The notes: generated from the sequence alone by a model not told the origin. A stretch of DNA of 49,798 bases from Blastocatellia bacterium (GCA_019695185.1 JAIBAN010000062.1:1-49798); one strand, 5' to 3'. Positions 1 through 9,436 are shown, counted from the stretch's first letter. A program made the numbers and translations.

Positions 1-386
1 ATAAAGGCAAAAATGCTCCTTCCGTTCTTTTTCCCTTGGAAAAGGCCGCCTGAAGGCGGAACTCACAACCGCCGCCTGAAGGCGGAACTCACAACCGCCG
101 CCTGAAGGCGGAACTCAAAACGGAATTCAAAACGAGGGCGGTTATAACACAGCCTTTCCGCTCTTGTCCTGGATTTTGCCCGCCTGCAACCAGACATGCC
201 GGTTGCCAACCCCAGACTCCTGTGATAGCCTCCGCCGTCTTTTTCGAAGTGGGCGGTTTTCACTATCCTGACCGTCCGGAATGCAGCCACATACGAATGA
301 GCTGAACCCACAAACCGAAACCAATTTTGTGGAGCGGTATCGGTTTGGTTTCACTTATTCGGTCAAATTTTAGCAAAGGGGGATTC
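1..386. other. Intergenic stretch at window start, no gene seen
   Basis: I see no convincing coding region in these 386 bases. The stretch holds the 26-bp hairpin repeat array at 45-122 and the ribosome binding site of the M23 peptidase gene. Short open frames on the minus strand are low-complexity (alternating Phe-Glu-Phe-Arg) because they translate the repeats, and I do not regard them as genes. Confidence 0.6.
45..122. repeat. Three-copy 26-bp tandem repeat, each with a hairpin
   Basis: Units begin at 45, 71 and 97 with a period of 26 bases. Each contains CCGCC-TGAA-GGCGG, a 5-bp GC stem with a four-base loop, followed by AACTCACAACC. The third copy diverges after AACTC. The units could act as RNA hairpins or protein-binding sites; nothing in the sequence decides this. 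Confidence 0.85.
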
Positions 387-1313
387 ATGTTTGGTTTTTT
401 GAAGTCTCGCATGACGCCGCGACCCACCCAAAAAGCTTCCCGAACGCCTCGTGACCAACGCTTTTATACTTTATTTCTGGCACCGGGGGCGACTTCAAAA
501 ATTCGTCAGGTTCACATCCCGTTCTCCGTTATTTACACTGTGTGCAGCTTTGCCGTGATTGGAGTTCTGACCACGGCCATCGGTATTGGCTGGCTGGTGC
601 AAAAAGCCATGGCGCTTTCGGAAATGTCGTTCGTGCGTACCCAAAACCGGGAACTCAAACACGAAAACCACGAACTCAAACTGCGCTACGATGACCTCAA
701 CCAGCGGGTCACCGCCATTCAGGACATCTCGAAAGAACTCGCAGCCCAGGCCAAACTCCCCCAGGCCGCCGAACCTCCGATTGCCCGCAATGCGGCTGGA
801 GGACCGGAAATTGCCAATCAAATTGAAAACAATGCCCAGGCACTTGAACGTGAACTGCGCCAGTTGAGGGACATCTATAACGGGGACGCCCTCAAGCTGG
901 CCAACACTCCCAACGGCTTGCCTGTGCGGGGCTATCTGACGGACGGCTTTGGTTCGCGGAACAATCCGTTTAGCGGAGAAGGCAGCGAATTCCATTCGGG
1001 ACAGGATATTTCCGTGCCGCATGGAACTCCGGTGGCGGCTACAGCGAACGGCCTTGTGCTGTACGCAGCACCACGTGCCGGATACGGCAACGTGGTGGTG
1101 ATTGACCATGGCAACGGTGTGACAACCCGCTACGGTCACCTTTCGGCATTTGATGTCGAGGCCGGACAACGCATCCGGCGCGGCGACATCATTGGACGTG
1201 CCGGCAACACCGGTCGCTCGACCGGCACCCACGTCCATTACGAAGTCCGGGAATACGATGTCCCCACCGACCCGTTGCGTTTCGTACCGGGTATGGTGGC
1301 GCGGAATCGGTAG
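387..1313 (+). CDS. Membrane-anchored M23 (LytM-type) peptidoglycan endopeptidase
   Basis: The protein has 308 residues. It starts with a short basic cytoplasmic segment, then one membrane segment (about 44-72), a periplasmic coiled coil (about 80-125), and a C-terminal LytM domain (about 190-300). The zinc ligands are visible: HSGQD supplies His203 and Asp207, and HVH supplies the second histidine pair near 282-284. With these residues intact the protein should be an active metallo-endopeptidase cutting peptide cross-links, or a regulator of division amidases as in EnvC-like relatives. The ATG at 387 was chosen over one 60 bases upstream because AAAGGGGGA lies just before it and the N-terminus then fits the usual layout. 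The stop codon is immediately followed by a heptamer array. Confidence 0.92.
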   Translation: MFGFLKSRMTPRPTQKASRTPRDQRFYTLFLAPGATSKIRQVHIPFSVIYTVCSFAVIGVLTTAIGIGWLVQKAMALSEMSFVRTQNRELKHENHELKLRYDDLNQRVTAIQDISKELAAQAKLPQAAEPPIARNAAGGPEIANQIENNAQALERELRQLRDIYNGDALKLANTPNGLPVRGYLTDGFGSRNNPFSGEGSEFHSGQDISVPHGTPVAATANGLVLYAAPRAGYGNVVVIDHGNGVTTRYGHLSAFDVEAGQRIRRGDIIGRAGNTGRSTGTHVHYEVREYDVPTDPLRFVPGMVARNR

Positions 1314-1345
1314 AATTGAGAATTGAGAATTGAGAATTGAGAATT
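1314..1345. repeat. AATTGAG heptamer array (4 units plus partial)
   Basis: Four exact AATTGAG units start at the base after the M23 gene's TAG stop and end in a partial unit. It is the left arm of an inverted pair with the CTCAATT array at 1420-1465, separated by 74 bases. Confidence 0.95.
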
Positions 1346-1419
1346 ACCAACGTTTTTGGGATATGTTTTCCTCAATCAGAGGTTGTTAGGCTCTCAGACC
1401 AAAATAAAGCCACCCCTTT

Positions 1420-1465
1420 CTCAATTCTCAATTCTCAATTCTCAATTCTCAATTCTCAATTCTCA
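1420..1465. repeat. CTCAATT heptamer array (6 units plus partial)
   Basis: Six exact CTCAATT units, the reverse complement of the array at 1314-1345. Transcribed together, the two arms could pair over about 30 bp and might act as a terminator-like or stabilising hairpin for the upstream gene. Confidence 0.95.
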
Positions 1466-1598
1466 GCCTTGACCTTCCAGCCATTTCCAAAGAAACTGCT
1501 ATAGGTGAAGATGCCAGACGTTTTCACCTCTGCAGGATTTCATCCCCTCATTTTCGGTGGCCGCTCCGAAATCCATCACTCAGATTTAGGAAACACCT

Positions 1599-2813
1599 AT
1601 GCGTTCAACCTTGCGAAAATATTCAACCCGTTTGATTTGGCTTCAGCTTTTGGCATTGGCTGGGTATGTCTTTTTGCCGTTGGGCCAAAATGTAACAACC
1701 CATGCCGCCCATACCATTCAGGAACCGGCCCCGGTTTCGGTTCCGCCGTTGACCTTGCGGCGTGACGTCAATACCTATTCCAACACCACTGCAATTACCA
1801 TTCCGGATGAAGGACCGGCTTCGCTCTATCCGTCAGTCATTACCGTACCACCAATTCCCGGAACGGTGACGAAAGTCACTTGCACCATCAACAATCTGAC
1901 ACACGATTACATTGAAGATGTAGACATTCTATTGGTGGGTCCCCAAGGACAGAAAATTCAACTGATGGGGGACATTGGTGGCGGAGTCTCTGGAGCCGTA
2001 GGATTGAACAGTTTTGTTTGTACTTTTGATGATACAGGAACACCTTTGCCGATCACGGCAGTCCCCATTCCTGATGGAACTTATCGCCCAACTAACCAGA
2101 ACCCCGATCCATTTGGAGATGATATATTTCAAGCCCCTGCTCCAGCCGGACCTTATGCAACGGCGCTTTCTGTTTTCAATAATGTAGATCCAACCGGAGA
2201 TTGGAAACTTTTCGTTCGGGATGATGCAGCGGGACAAGGCGGCACCATCGCTTTTGGCTGGTCATTGACCATTACCACCGAAATCATCAGCCCCACGGTT
2301 ACTCAGTTTTATCCAGTTGCTGCGACGACGGGGAAAACAATTCGGGTCTTTGGAACCAATTTCGTGCCGGGCAGCACGCAGGTGCTCTTTGGCGGAACCC
2401 GCCAGATTGCCGGAACGGTGACCAATGTGACGCCCACCACGATTGATGTGACGGTTCCGGCTTCATCCAGCGGTGCTGGAAACATCAACGGGTACCTGAC
2501 TGTGCGGGTTGCCGGAACACCGGATGCAACCACACAGTTCCTCCAGCAAAATGCTCCCGACCCAAGTAATTCGAATGCGGTCTTTCCGGAATTTGTCCTC
2601 TGGGGTGATGCCACCGGGGACGGCACATTCCAGGCCAACGACGTAGCTCTCTCCCGCGCCTACCTGCAATTTCAGGCCACGCCGTCCGCCCGCCAGATGC
2701 TGGCCGTGGATGTAGTGCCCGCAAATGCCAACACCAGTCGCGGCAACGGTCAATTGACCACCACCGACTTTTCCTTCCTGCGGGCGGTGTCGTTCGGGCA
2801 GGCTTCGTTTTAA
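1599..2813 (+). CDS. Secreted P-domain / IPT-TIG / dockerin-like protein
   Basis: The protein has 404 residues. An N-terminal signal peptide (basic residues, then a hydrophobic stretch to about residue 35) points to export. Residues about 55-230 resemble the proprotein-convertase P domain, with the characteristic DVDILLVGPQG and closing GDWKLFVRDDAAGQGG strands. An IPT/TIG immunoglobulin-like fold follows (about 233-315). The last 75 residues contain GDATGDGTFQANDVALSRAY and a second Asp-rich turn, like calcium-binding dockerin type I repeats. There is no protease domain, so this looks like a cell-surface or extracellular binding or assembly protein, not an enzyme. It is followed by a palindromic dispersed element. 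The domain names are by resemblance. Confidence 0.8.
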   Translation: MRSTLRKYSTRLIWLQLLALAGYVFLPLGQNVTTHAAHTIQEPAPVSVPPLTLRRDVNTYSNTTAITIPDEGPASLYPSVITVPPIPGTVTKVTCTINNLTHDYIEDVDILLVGPQGQKIQLMGDIGGGVSGAVGLNSFVCTFDDTGTPLPITAVPIPDGTYRPTNQNPDPFGDDIFQAPAPAGPYATALSVFNNVDPTGDWKLFVRDDAAGQGGTIAFGWSLTITTEIISPTVTQFYPVAATTGKTIRVFGTNFVPGSTQVLFGGTRQIAGTVTNVTPTTIDVTVPASSSGAGNINGYLTVRVAGTPDATTQFLQQNAPDPSNSNAVFPEFVLWGDATGDGTFQANDVALSRAYLQFQATPSARQMLAVDVVPANANTSRGNGQLTTTDFSFLRAVSFGQASF

Positions 2814-2841
2814 TTGAGAAGCTCGAATCGTTTGGTTTTCT

Positions 2842-2992
2842 GGCCGCGTCAGCGGACATTGAATGTAGCCGTGGGTTTTAACCCACGGAGGCTCGACCCA
2901 CGGAGGCTCGACCCACGGAGAGTTCAAATCCACGGAATTTGGCTCCGTGGATTAAAATCCACGGCTACATTCAACCGCCGCTGACGCGGCGG
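2842..2992. repeat. Palindromic dispersed element with internal 15-bp tandem repeat
   Basis: The outer arms GGCCGCGTCAGCGG (from 2842) and CCGCTGACGCGGC (to about 2991) are inverted copies. Inside them, TTGAATGTAGCCGTGG near 2859 is mirrored by CCACGGCTACATTCAA near 2959. Each arm also carries its own small palindrome (CCGTGGGTTTTAACCCACGG; CCGTGGATTAAAATCCACGG). The centre has three copies of a 15-base unit (ACCCACGGAGGCTCG, 2881-2925). It has no coding capacity and resembles a REP- or MITE-like element. It lies directly downstream of a stop codon and may end transcription. Confidence 0.85.
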
Positions 2993-3057
2993 ATTTTCAT
3001 TTCAACAATTATCCAAATCATTGAAAATAAATACTTTCTGCTAAAACCCGGCAATTC

Positions 3058-3073
3058 AAAAAAAAAAAAAAAA
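3058..3073. repeat. Run of 16 adenines
   Basis: A homopolymer of 16 A lies four bases upstream of TTGACA (3077-3082). If that hexamer is a -35 box, the tract sits where an UP element or a phase-variable spacer would be. Sequencing error in length is also possible. Confidence 0.6.
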
Positions 3074-3440
3074 CTATTGACAAACCCGCTGGTTTCCTCT
3101 TAAAACCCCAGCCGTTGGAAGTCCTTGTTGGTTCTGTGATACCGAAAAAACCTGCGCTTGCCACGCATTATAACCAATAAACGTCAGTCGGTTCGGTCAC
3201 GGAATTTTCCCTCCTCTAATCCCTAAACATGACTTCCCCTTTGGACAGTAAATCAGTTGGACGGTTTTTTGTTGACGGCACCTGCCGTATGCCTGTGCGC
3301 CGGAACTGATTTTTTATCCCTATAACTTTTTACATTGTTTGGTTTGCCTGTGTTTCCAGGTATTGGCGGAGCTTTGCCTGCTTCTATCCGGAACTGTGGT
3401 TGAACCCTTGGTATTGCTCTGGCTTGGGGAACTTTTGGGT

Positions 3441-6400
3441 ATGTTTCAGTCAAAATTTGTGTTGCTCTTTTCCAATCGGTTGTTTGTCTCAATTACACTC
3501 TGTTTTCTGCTCTGCCTTGGGGTGTTTTCCTTTTCCTCCCGATTTTTACCGCTTCAGCAAGCTGCCGGAACTGTTCGCGTTGCAGCCCAAACTCCAACTG
3601 CGACGATTCAATTTGCCAGGGCCAGTTATGCTGTGCGTGAAGGTGAATCCAACGCCGGTGTGACGCTTTCCGTCGTCCGCTTGGGAAGCACGGTCGGAGC
3701 CGTCAGTGTTGCCTATACCACCGCCGATGGCTCGGCGATTGGTGGCAATGATTTTTCACCCGTGGTCGGCACGCTTGATTTTGCTCCGGGTGAATCCGTC
3801 AAATCCATTGTCGTACCGGTTTTTAACGATGCAGTGAACGAATCCACCGAAAATTTCGGGGTTGTGTTAAATCAACCATTGGGAGCCAATCTCGGTACCC
3901 CAAGCACTGCCATTGTCTCCATTGCCAACAGCACCGCCCAGCCAACGGTTGGGCAAATTCAGTTCTCAACCCAAACGATTTCAGCCAGTGAAGCAGTCGG
4001 CAGCGTGACGGTCGGAGTTGCCCGTGTCAACGGAGCCAGCGGCACCCTGTCTGTTACCTACTCAATGGTGGACAACACGGCAATTTCTCCAGGGGATTAC
4101 ACTTCGGCAACCGGAACCTTGTCCTGGGGAAGCGGAGACACCAGCGTCAAAATCATCACCATTCCGATTGTGCGTGATTTACTGGTTGAAGGTCCGGAAG
4201 ACTTCGGCATAGCCCTTTCGAATGGAATTGCCGCCACTGTGACCATTGCCGACGACGGCGGCACACCACAGCCAGGAAAATTTAAGTTTGAGTTTTCGAA
4301 CCACCGGGTTATCGAAGGAGGGGGAGCGCCAACTGTATACCTTAATGTACTCCGAATTGATGGTAGCAACGGCACTGTTGATGTTGCTTATACAACAACG
4401 CAAGGAACCGCAACCGATGACTTTATTGCGACTTCTGGAACCTTAACCTTTGCGGATGGCGAACTCAGCAAGACAATTTCGGTTTTTACTCTGAACGACA
4501 AAAACTGGGAAGGTGAAGAATATTTTACAGTCAACTTGACAAGCGCAACCAATGGCGGAACACTTATTTCCCCATCGGTTGCAACAGTTACCATCATTGA
4601 CCTTGACCCAATCCCAACCCCCACCATCCAGTTTAGTCAATCCTCCCACACTATTCGAGAGAGTGAATCGGACAAAGTGACGTTGGCCGTGACCCGTTCG
4701 GGGAATGTTTCTTCAACCCTTTCGGTCAATTATGCGACTGCGAACGGCACGGCAGTTGCACCCGACGATTACACTGCAACGTCAGGAACCCTGACGTTCT
4801 TGCCGGGAGAAAGCACCAAAACCATTTCAGTTTTCATTTTGACGGATGCGCCGGTTGAGGCGGATGAAACTTTTTCAGTTGTGTTAAGCAATCCGGTCAA
4901 TGCCACGTTGGGAACAGCCAGCACGGCGACGGTGACCATCCGCGATGCCAGCGCGCCCACTGCAACCGGAACCCCTCAATTCAGCCTTTCGCCCTATTTT
5001 GCCAACGAGGGCGACGGCGGCGTGCAAATTACCGTGACCCGGACGGGCGGAGCAGCGGGACCACTCAATTTGAGCTACGCGACCAGTGACGGAACGGCCA
5101 CGGCTGGCGCGGACTACACGGCGGCCTCCGGCACGATTGCCTTTGGAAATGGCGACACGTTCCCCAAAACCTTCACCGTACGGGTGACACCCGACACTCT
5201 GAACGAAGGGCACGAAACATTTCACATCAGCTTGAGCAATGCGGCGAACGGAGCCGCTCTTGCAGGTACCACCGTCTACATTGTGGACAACGCTACCACG
5301 TCACAAGCCGGGTTCCTGCAATTTGAACAGGGAGAATATCCGGTCACGGAAACTGCCGGCGGCACCACTCGGCGGGTGAACGTCGTCCGCGTCGGCGGCA
5401 GCGCCGGAACCGTGACGGTCAACTATGCAACGGTGAATGACACAGCGCTGGCTGGTTCGGACTACACGGCACAGAGCGGCACCCTGACCTTTGCCGCCGG
5501 GGTCACGGTTCAATCAATTGACATTCCGATTTTGGATGACACGACCTACGAAGACCCCGAACGGTTCTTTGTCCGCCTCAATACACCGGGTGGAGGCGCG
5601 CAACTGGGGAACGTTGAAACCAGCATTGTCATCACCGACAACGAACCCGAACCGCCGGGCGAGTTTTACCTGGATTACAACGGCACTGCGATTCCGGTCA
5701 CCGAAGGCCAGCCAAACGCCAAAGTCACCGTCAAACGCCGCAACGGACGAGCCGGAACCGTGGCCGTGACCTACAGCACGACGGATGTGACCGCCACCAG
5801 CGGCGCGGATTACACCGGCACTGCCGGAACCGTCCTGAATTTCCTGAACGGCGAAGCCAGCAAAGACATCCTGATTCCGATTACCGACGATACTGCGCCC
5901 GAATCGTTTGAAACCTTCCGGGTCAACCTGCTTTCCGTCTCCGCCGGAGTGCTGGGCGCGCCCAGTCAGGCGATTGTGCAAATTAACGATAATGATTCGG
6001 TTGCACCCGTGATTTCGAGTATTGATTATGACACCGGATTGCGTGGAACCGTGTCAACCATCATCATCACCGGAAGTAATTTGGGGACTACCCCAAACGT
6101 ACAAGTTAGCGGGGTCGGGGTCTCGGCCACTGTCACCAATTCAACATCAACTCAAATTCAGGCGACCATTGAAGTCACCCCGGCTGCAACACTTGGTGAT
6201 CAAATATTGACGGTGACCAGCGGAGGACTGGCCAGCAACTCCCTGACTTTCAAAATCAATGACTTGGATTTGAACCAAATCTCCGCTCTGGTTCCCGATG
6301 CCTTGGTAACTTGTCCGAAAAATAAAGTCAGAACCATTGAAGCAGGTGAAAGCACCTGTTTTCCTTTTGTATTTGATCTCGCGGTCTTTGACGCCTTTGG

Positions 6401-8168
6401 AACTCGCTATTGCTACGGAGCCGATTTGGTTACCCCGAGTTACCAGAGTATGCCTACGATTTTAGCGGTCCCAACTTTTAGCAGCAATGCGGTCAATTCG
6501 TGTGTGAAGTCCCAACTGACCTTGCAAACCTTTCCCGAGACTACTCCGGGAACCTACGTGATCCGGATTTCAGGCATTTCAAATCGGTTTATTGATTACT
6601 TCACTCGTCAGCCGATACGCTATAATCCCTTGGACTATACGTTGATTGTAACAGCACCTCCTCCAACCATTGACTTAGGTGTTTTCAAAGTCAGTCATAA
6701 TGTAAAGGGAGCTGAATTACCAAACAGCGAGCAAAATACGGTTGGCGCATTTGTTCCAGTCAACAATGACGACGACGACTATGATTCGGAGAATAAGCCT
6801 GACAAAGACCAAACCGGCGAAATAGTTGGTGAAAATGACCTTTTGCCGATCATTTTGCATAAGATTCAGCCAACTTCACGAGGCGGCAACTACACATTGA
6901 ATATCCCGAATGGAATTCGGGTCTGGAATGCAGCGAACCGAACCGGGGAAATCACAGCCACAACACCGATTCCTGCGACAAGCAATAAAGAATTATATAT
7001 AGAGGGTACAGCGCAAGGCATTGTGACACTCTCCGTCAATTGGAAAGAGGGCAGTACGACCATCAACAATGCCGACTCAATTAAAATCACAGTGTTTGCA
7101 TGGTTGGGGCCGTTGAATGTGCCAGGGTACGCGATTTACCGTTACACTGCCCAAGGAGCTTTGGCCACCAGCAAATGGATTGCCCCTTCCCAGGGAAGCA
7201 TCAACCAAGGTGATGGTTCTTCCGATGTTCAAGTTTTATGGGGTGAAGGCGGAGTCGTTGGAAAAGCAGTCTACCAAGCAAATTCAAACTTTATTTGGGA
7301 CTTGGAGGTAAACGTAGTCAAAATACAACTTGCCATAACCTCCCCGATTACATATCACCGGCCTCCGATTCAGGTCCGTCAGGGCTTTATGGGGCCTTGG
7401 ACTCCCGAGTTACGATCACGCCAGCTTACTGATGCAGCAGTGGAAGGTAAGATAACGGTTGAGAGTATTACTGGCCCGGTTGTAAGCAATCAAGTAAGGG
7501 GCGTAAAGTTTATGGAGATAGGGTTCGTTCAAGATGCGGCCATCCGACAGCAGCATGGTGACTTTAACAGTGTGTTTAGCAATCCACCTGTGAGAAAAAG
7601 ACAAAAATCTCAATTTGATGGGAATGAGGTACAATTTGTTGATTCAAATGTTATGGATCCTCTTGGCCTTCCTCCTAGTCGAATTCCTTGGTACAACAGT
7701 AATGATGAAAGGTATTTTTTTGCACCTGGAGTGGATCCGCCTGTTTTAACGCCTATCCCCCCAAAAACACTGACATTTCAAGATACCCCAGCAGCGAAGG
7801 CTAGTCAGGATATGGCTATAATGGTGGACGGACAATCAATCAGAGTGAGCAAGTTTGTTTTAGTTTTTAGTTTCAACTCGTATTTTGCCGTTCATACCAC
7901 TCAAAGTCAGAATGAGGCAGACCAAGTCTTTACTAATAGGGCCTTTACCTCTCCAACGGGGCAGGCTGCTCCACGTAACGGAGGTTGGTACTATGACGCA
8001 ACAGGTAATGTGGATATTTCCGGACAATGGACCCCTCTTTCAGATGAAATAGGTACTGCTGGCTCAAATTTCACAGAGGTTAAAACTGGAGCAAGAGTGC
8101 CGATTACAACTGGCACGGCTGCTCAGGTATTTTTTCAAACAGCAGTGTGGGAAATCGTCAACCAGTAA
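3441..8168 (+). CDS. Large secreted Calx-beta repeat protein
   Basis: The protein has 1575 residues. After a signal peptide (about 1-45), seven Calx-beta domains of about 115 residues each run to about residue 854. Each shows the family pattern of a V-x-E-G/S-type start, Y-T-x-x-D/N-G-T-A, D-Y/F-x-x-x-x-G-T-L-x-F and a closing V-T-I-x-D strand. These domains bind calcium and mediate adhesion or scaffolding outside the cell. An IPT/TIG domain follows (about 855-945). The last 630 residues have no domain I recognise and are AT-richer than the first half. The ATG at 3441 was chosen because the hydrophobic signal sequence begins there; an in-frame start 102 bases upstream would add an unlikely hydrophobic leader. 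It is probably a surface adhesin or matrix protein. Confidence 0.85.
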   Translation: MFQSKFVLLFSNRLFVSITLCFLLCLGVFSFSSRFLPLQQAAGTVRVAAQTPTATIQFARASYAVREGESNAGVTLSVVRLGSTVGAVSVAYTTADGSAIGGNDFSPVVGTLDFAPGESVKSIVVPVFNDAVNESTENFGVVLNQPLGANLGTPSTAIVSIANSTAQPTVGQIQFSTQTISASEAVGSVTVGVARVNGASGTLSVTYSMVDNTAISPGDYTSATGTLSWGSGDTSVKIITIPIVRDLLVEGPEDFGIALSNGIAATVTIADDGGTPQPGKFKFEFSNHRVIEGGGAPTVYLNVLRIDGSNGTVDVAYTTTQGTATDDFIATSGTLTFADGELSKTISVFTLNDKNWEGEEYFTVNLTSATNGGTLISPSVATVTIIDLDPIPTPTIQFSQSSHTIRESESDKVTLAVTRSGNVSSTLSVNYATANGTAVAPDDYTATSGTLTFLPGESTKTISVFILTDAPVEADETFSVVLSNPVNATLGTASTATVTIRDASAPTATGTPQFSLSPYFANEGDGGVQITVTRTGGAAGPLNLSYATSDGTATAGADYTAASGTIAFGNGDTFPKTFTVRVTPDTLNEGHETFHISLSNAANGAALAGTTVYIVDNATTSQAGFLQFEQGEYPVTETAGGTTRRVNVVRVGGSAGTVTVNYATVNDTALAGSDYTAQSGTLTFAAGVTVQSIDIPILDDTTYEDPERFFVRLNTPGGGAQLGNVETSIVITDNEPEPPGEFYLDYNGTAIPVTEGQPNAKVTVKRRNGRAGTVAVTYSTTDVTATSGADYTGTAGTVLNFLNGEASKDILIPITDDTAPESFETFRVNLLSVSAGVLGAPSQAIVQINDNDSVAPVISSIDYDTGLRGTVSTIIITGSNLGTTPNVQVSGVGVSATVTNSTSTQIQATIEVTPAATLGDQILTVTSGGLASNSLTFKINDLDLNQISALVPDALVTCPKNKVRTIEAGESTCFPFVFDLAVFDAFGTRYCYGADLVTPSYQSMPTILAVPTFSSNAVNSCVKSQLTLQTFPETTPGTYVIRISGISNRFIDYFTRQPIRYNPLDYTLIVTAPPPTIDLGVFKVSHNVKGAELPNSEQNTVGAFVPVNNDDDDYDSENKPDKDQTGEIVGENDLLPIILHKIQPTSRGGNYTLNIPNGIRVWNAANRTGEITATTPIPATSNKELYIEGTAQGIVTLSVNWKEGSTTINNADSIKITVFAWLGPLNVPGYAIYRYTAQGALATSKWIAPSQGSINQGDGSSDVQVLWGEGGVVGKAVYQANSNFIWDLEVNVVKIQLAITSPITYHRPPIQVRQGFMGPWTPELRSRQLTDAAVEGKITVESITGPVVSNQVRGVKFMEIGFVQDAAIRQQHGDFNSVFSNPPVRKRQKSQFDGNEVQFVDSNVMDPLGLPPSRIPWYNSNDERYFFAPGVDPPVLTPIPPKTLTFQDTPAAKASQDMAIMVDGQSIRVSKFVLVFSFNSYFAVHTTQSQNEADQVFTNRAFTSPTGQAAPRNGGWYYDATGNVDISGQWTPLSDEIGTAGSNFTEVKTGARVPITTGTAAQVFFQTAVWEIVNQ

Positions 8169-8190
8169 AGAAGATTGTTTGAGGTGGCAA

Positions 8191-9348
8191 ATGGAAAAGA
8201 AATTTTTGTTAGGCATGCTTTTTTTGATAGTCAATGGTTGGATTGAAGGCATTTTGGCTGGCTATGGAACTGCACAGCCTATACCGGATTCAAAGAGCTT
8301 GGTTCAGTCCGTTTCAGAAGACACGTCCGTTATTAAGGAAAAATCCATCTTGGCCTTATGCAAGGTGATTGAGACACAGCCGGATGACCGTCCGGTGGGA
8401 ATGGAATTTATCAGTACGATGGAAGTCCTTCATGTTTTTCATGGGCCGGATTCATTTACAGGCCGCACGTTTCAGGTGGCTTACTATGAAAAGAACATGA
8501 ATTTTGGAAGAGCTTATCAAATAATTAATCCGAAATTGGAATCCGGGGAAATAACAGTGTGGGCGCTTCTCAGGGTTGGCAATCAATTGACTGTTTTCCC
8601 ACATTCGAATTATGGGGTGCCATTTCCATCGCGTTCAAATCAGGACTTTCTATATCCGCAGGTCCTTGATCTGGCCAAAGCGGTTGAGTCTGTTTCCCGG
8701 TCGCCGAAAGAAAAAGCCGTTCAGTTGCTCAAAGAGTTGGCCGTCAGTCAGTCGCCTGAAATTTCCACCTGGGCGGTTAAAACGCTCGGCGCTATGGATG
8801 ATTCCGAAGGGGTGGATTTTCTGAAATCCCTGGCTGTTTCAGGTCGGTCAACCATCCGAGGCCAAACCGCCTTAGACCGAATCCTCACTGAGAAGCTGGG
8901 TGTGACGTGGCAAAATTCACGAGCCAGATTGGAGTTGGAGGAAAGCTGGGTAAAAGCTCCTTTAACCGATTCGGAAGCCACCTATGTAATTGACTGTCTG
9001 GACGTGTTGTCGCAATGGAACACAGTCGAAAGCAAATTGCTTTTGAACCTGATGAAAAAGCTGCTTGCCAATCCGCAAGTTTCAATTGACATGAAAGTAT
9101 CCAGCTACAAATTGCCTTACTTCCCACTTCTACGTGGATACATGTCATCCAATGACGCCTGCGAATTTTTTATGGGTCAGCTTCAAAACGAGGAACCGAA
9201 ACTGGCTGTTGGGGCCGCCAAATGTTTGACAAGACTGCCGCTGACCGAACCACAACGCGAACGCCTCAAACCACTCAGCCTAAAACCCAGGCATGAAGAA
9301 GTCACCCGGATAATTCAGGAAATTCTGCAAAGGCAGCAGCAACCATAA
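8191..9348 (+). CDS. Exported HEAT-like repeat protein of unknown function
   Basis: The protein has 385 residues. GAGGTGG at 8181-8187 places the start at the ATG at 8191, not at the TTG four codons earlier. Residues 1-25 form a signal peptide. Residues about 40-165 are an uncharacterised beta-rich segment; about 170-380 contain helical pairs such as KAVQLLKELAV and EISTWAVKTLGAM, typical of HEAT or armadillo scaffolds. It begins 22 bases after the Calx-beta gene and is probably co-transcribed with it. It shares the AT-richer composition of that gene's 3' half, which suggests the two moved together. A strong terminator follows. No enzymatic motif is visible. Confidence 0.7.
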   Translation: MEKKFLLGMLFLIVNGWIEGILAGYGTAQPIPDSKSLVQSVSEDTSVIKEKSILALCKVIETQPDDRPVGMEFISTMEVLHVFHGPDSFTGRTFQVAYYEKNMNFGRAYQIINPKLESGEITVWALLRVGNQLTVFPHSNYGVPFPSRSNQDFLYPQVLDLAKAVESVSRSPKEKAVQLLKELAVSQSPEISTWAVKTLGAMDDSEGVDFLKSLAVSGRSTIRGQTALDRILTEKLGVTWQNSRARLELEESWVKAPLTDSEATYVIDCLDVLSQWNTVESKLLLNLMKKLLANPQVSIDMKVSSYKLPYFPLLRGYMSSNDACEFFMGQLQNEEPKLAVGAAKCLTRLPLTEPQRERLKPLSLKPRHEEVTRIIQEILQRQQQP

Positions 9349-9392
9349 GGCTGCCAGTCAAACAGAAACCCTTTCATTACTTACCTCCGTTC

Positions 9393-9436
9393 AAGCCCCG
9401 CCGTTTGACCGCAAACCTCAAACGGCGGGGCTTTTT
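9393..9436 (+). terminator. Rho-independent terminator after HEAT-like gene
   Basis: AAGCCCCGCCGTTTGA (9393-9408) pairs perfectly with TCAAACGGCGGGGCTT over a 9-base loop and runs into a T tract (9431-9436). It should end the Calx-beta/HEAT transcript. Confidence 0.92.

Larger units (their letters stand above)
2814..3440. other. Long intergenic region with palindromic element and A-tract
   Basis: This 627-base gap between two secreted-protein genes holds the inverted-repeat element at 2842-2992 and a run of 16 adenines at 3058-3073. TTGACA at 3077-3082 could be a -35 box for the downstream gene, but the matching -10 (TTAAAA at 3100) is weak. I see no gene here. Confidence 0.6.

Noticed and set aside
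495..1238. Long minus-strand open frame opposite the M23 gene
   Set aside because: It is the shadow of a clear metallopeptidase. It has no ribosome binding site or family resemblance.
1505..1765. 86-codon frame overlapping the start of the P-domain gene
   Set aside because: It overlaps the signal peptide region of a well-supported gene in another frame and matches nothing.
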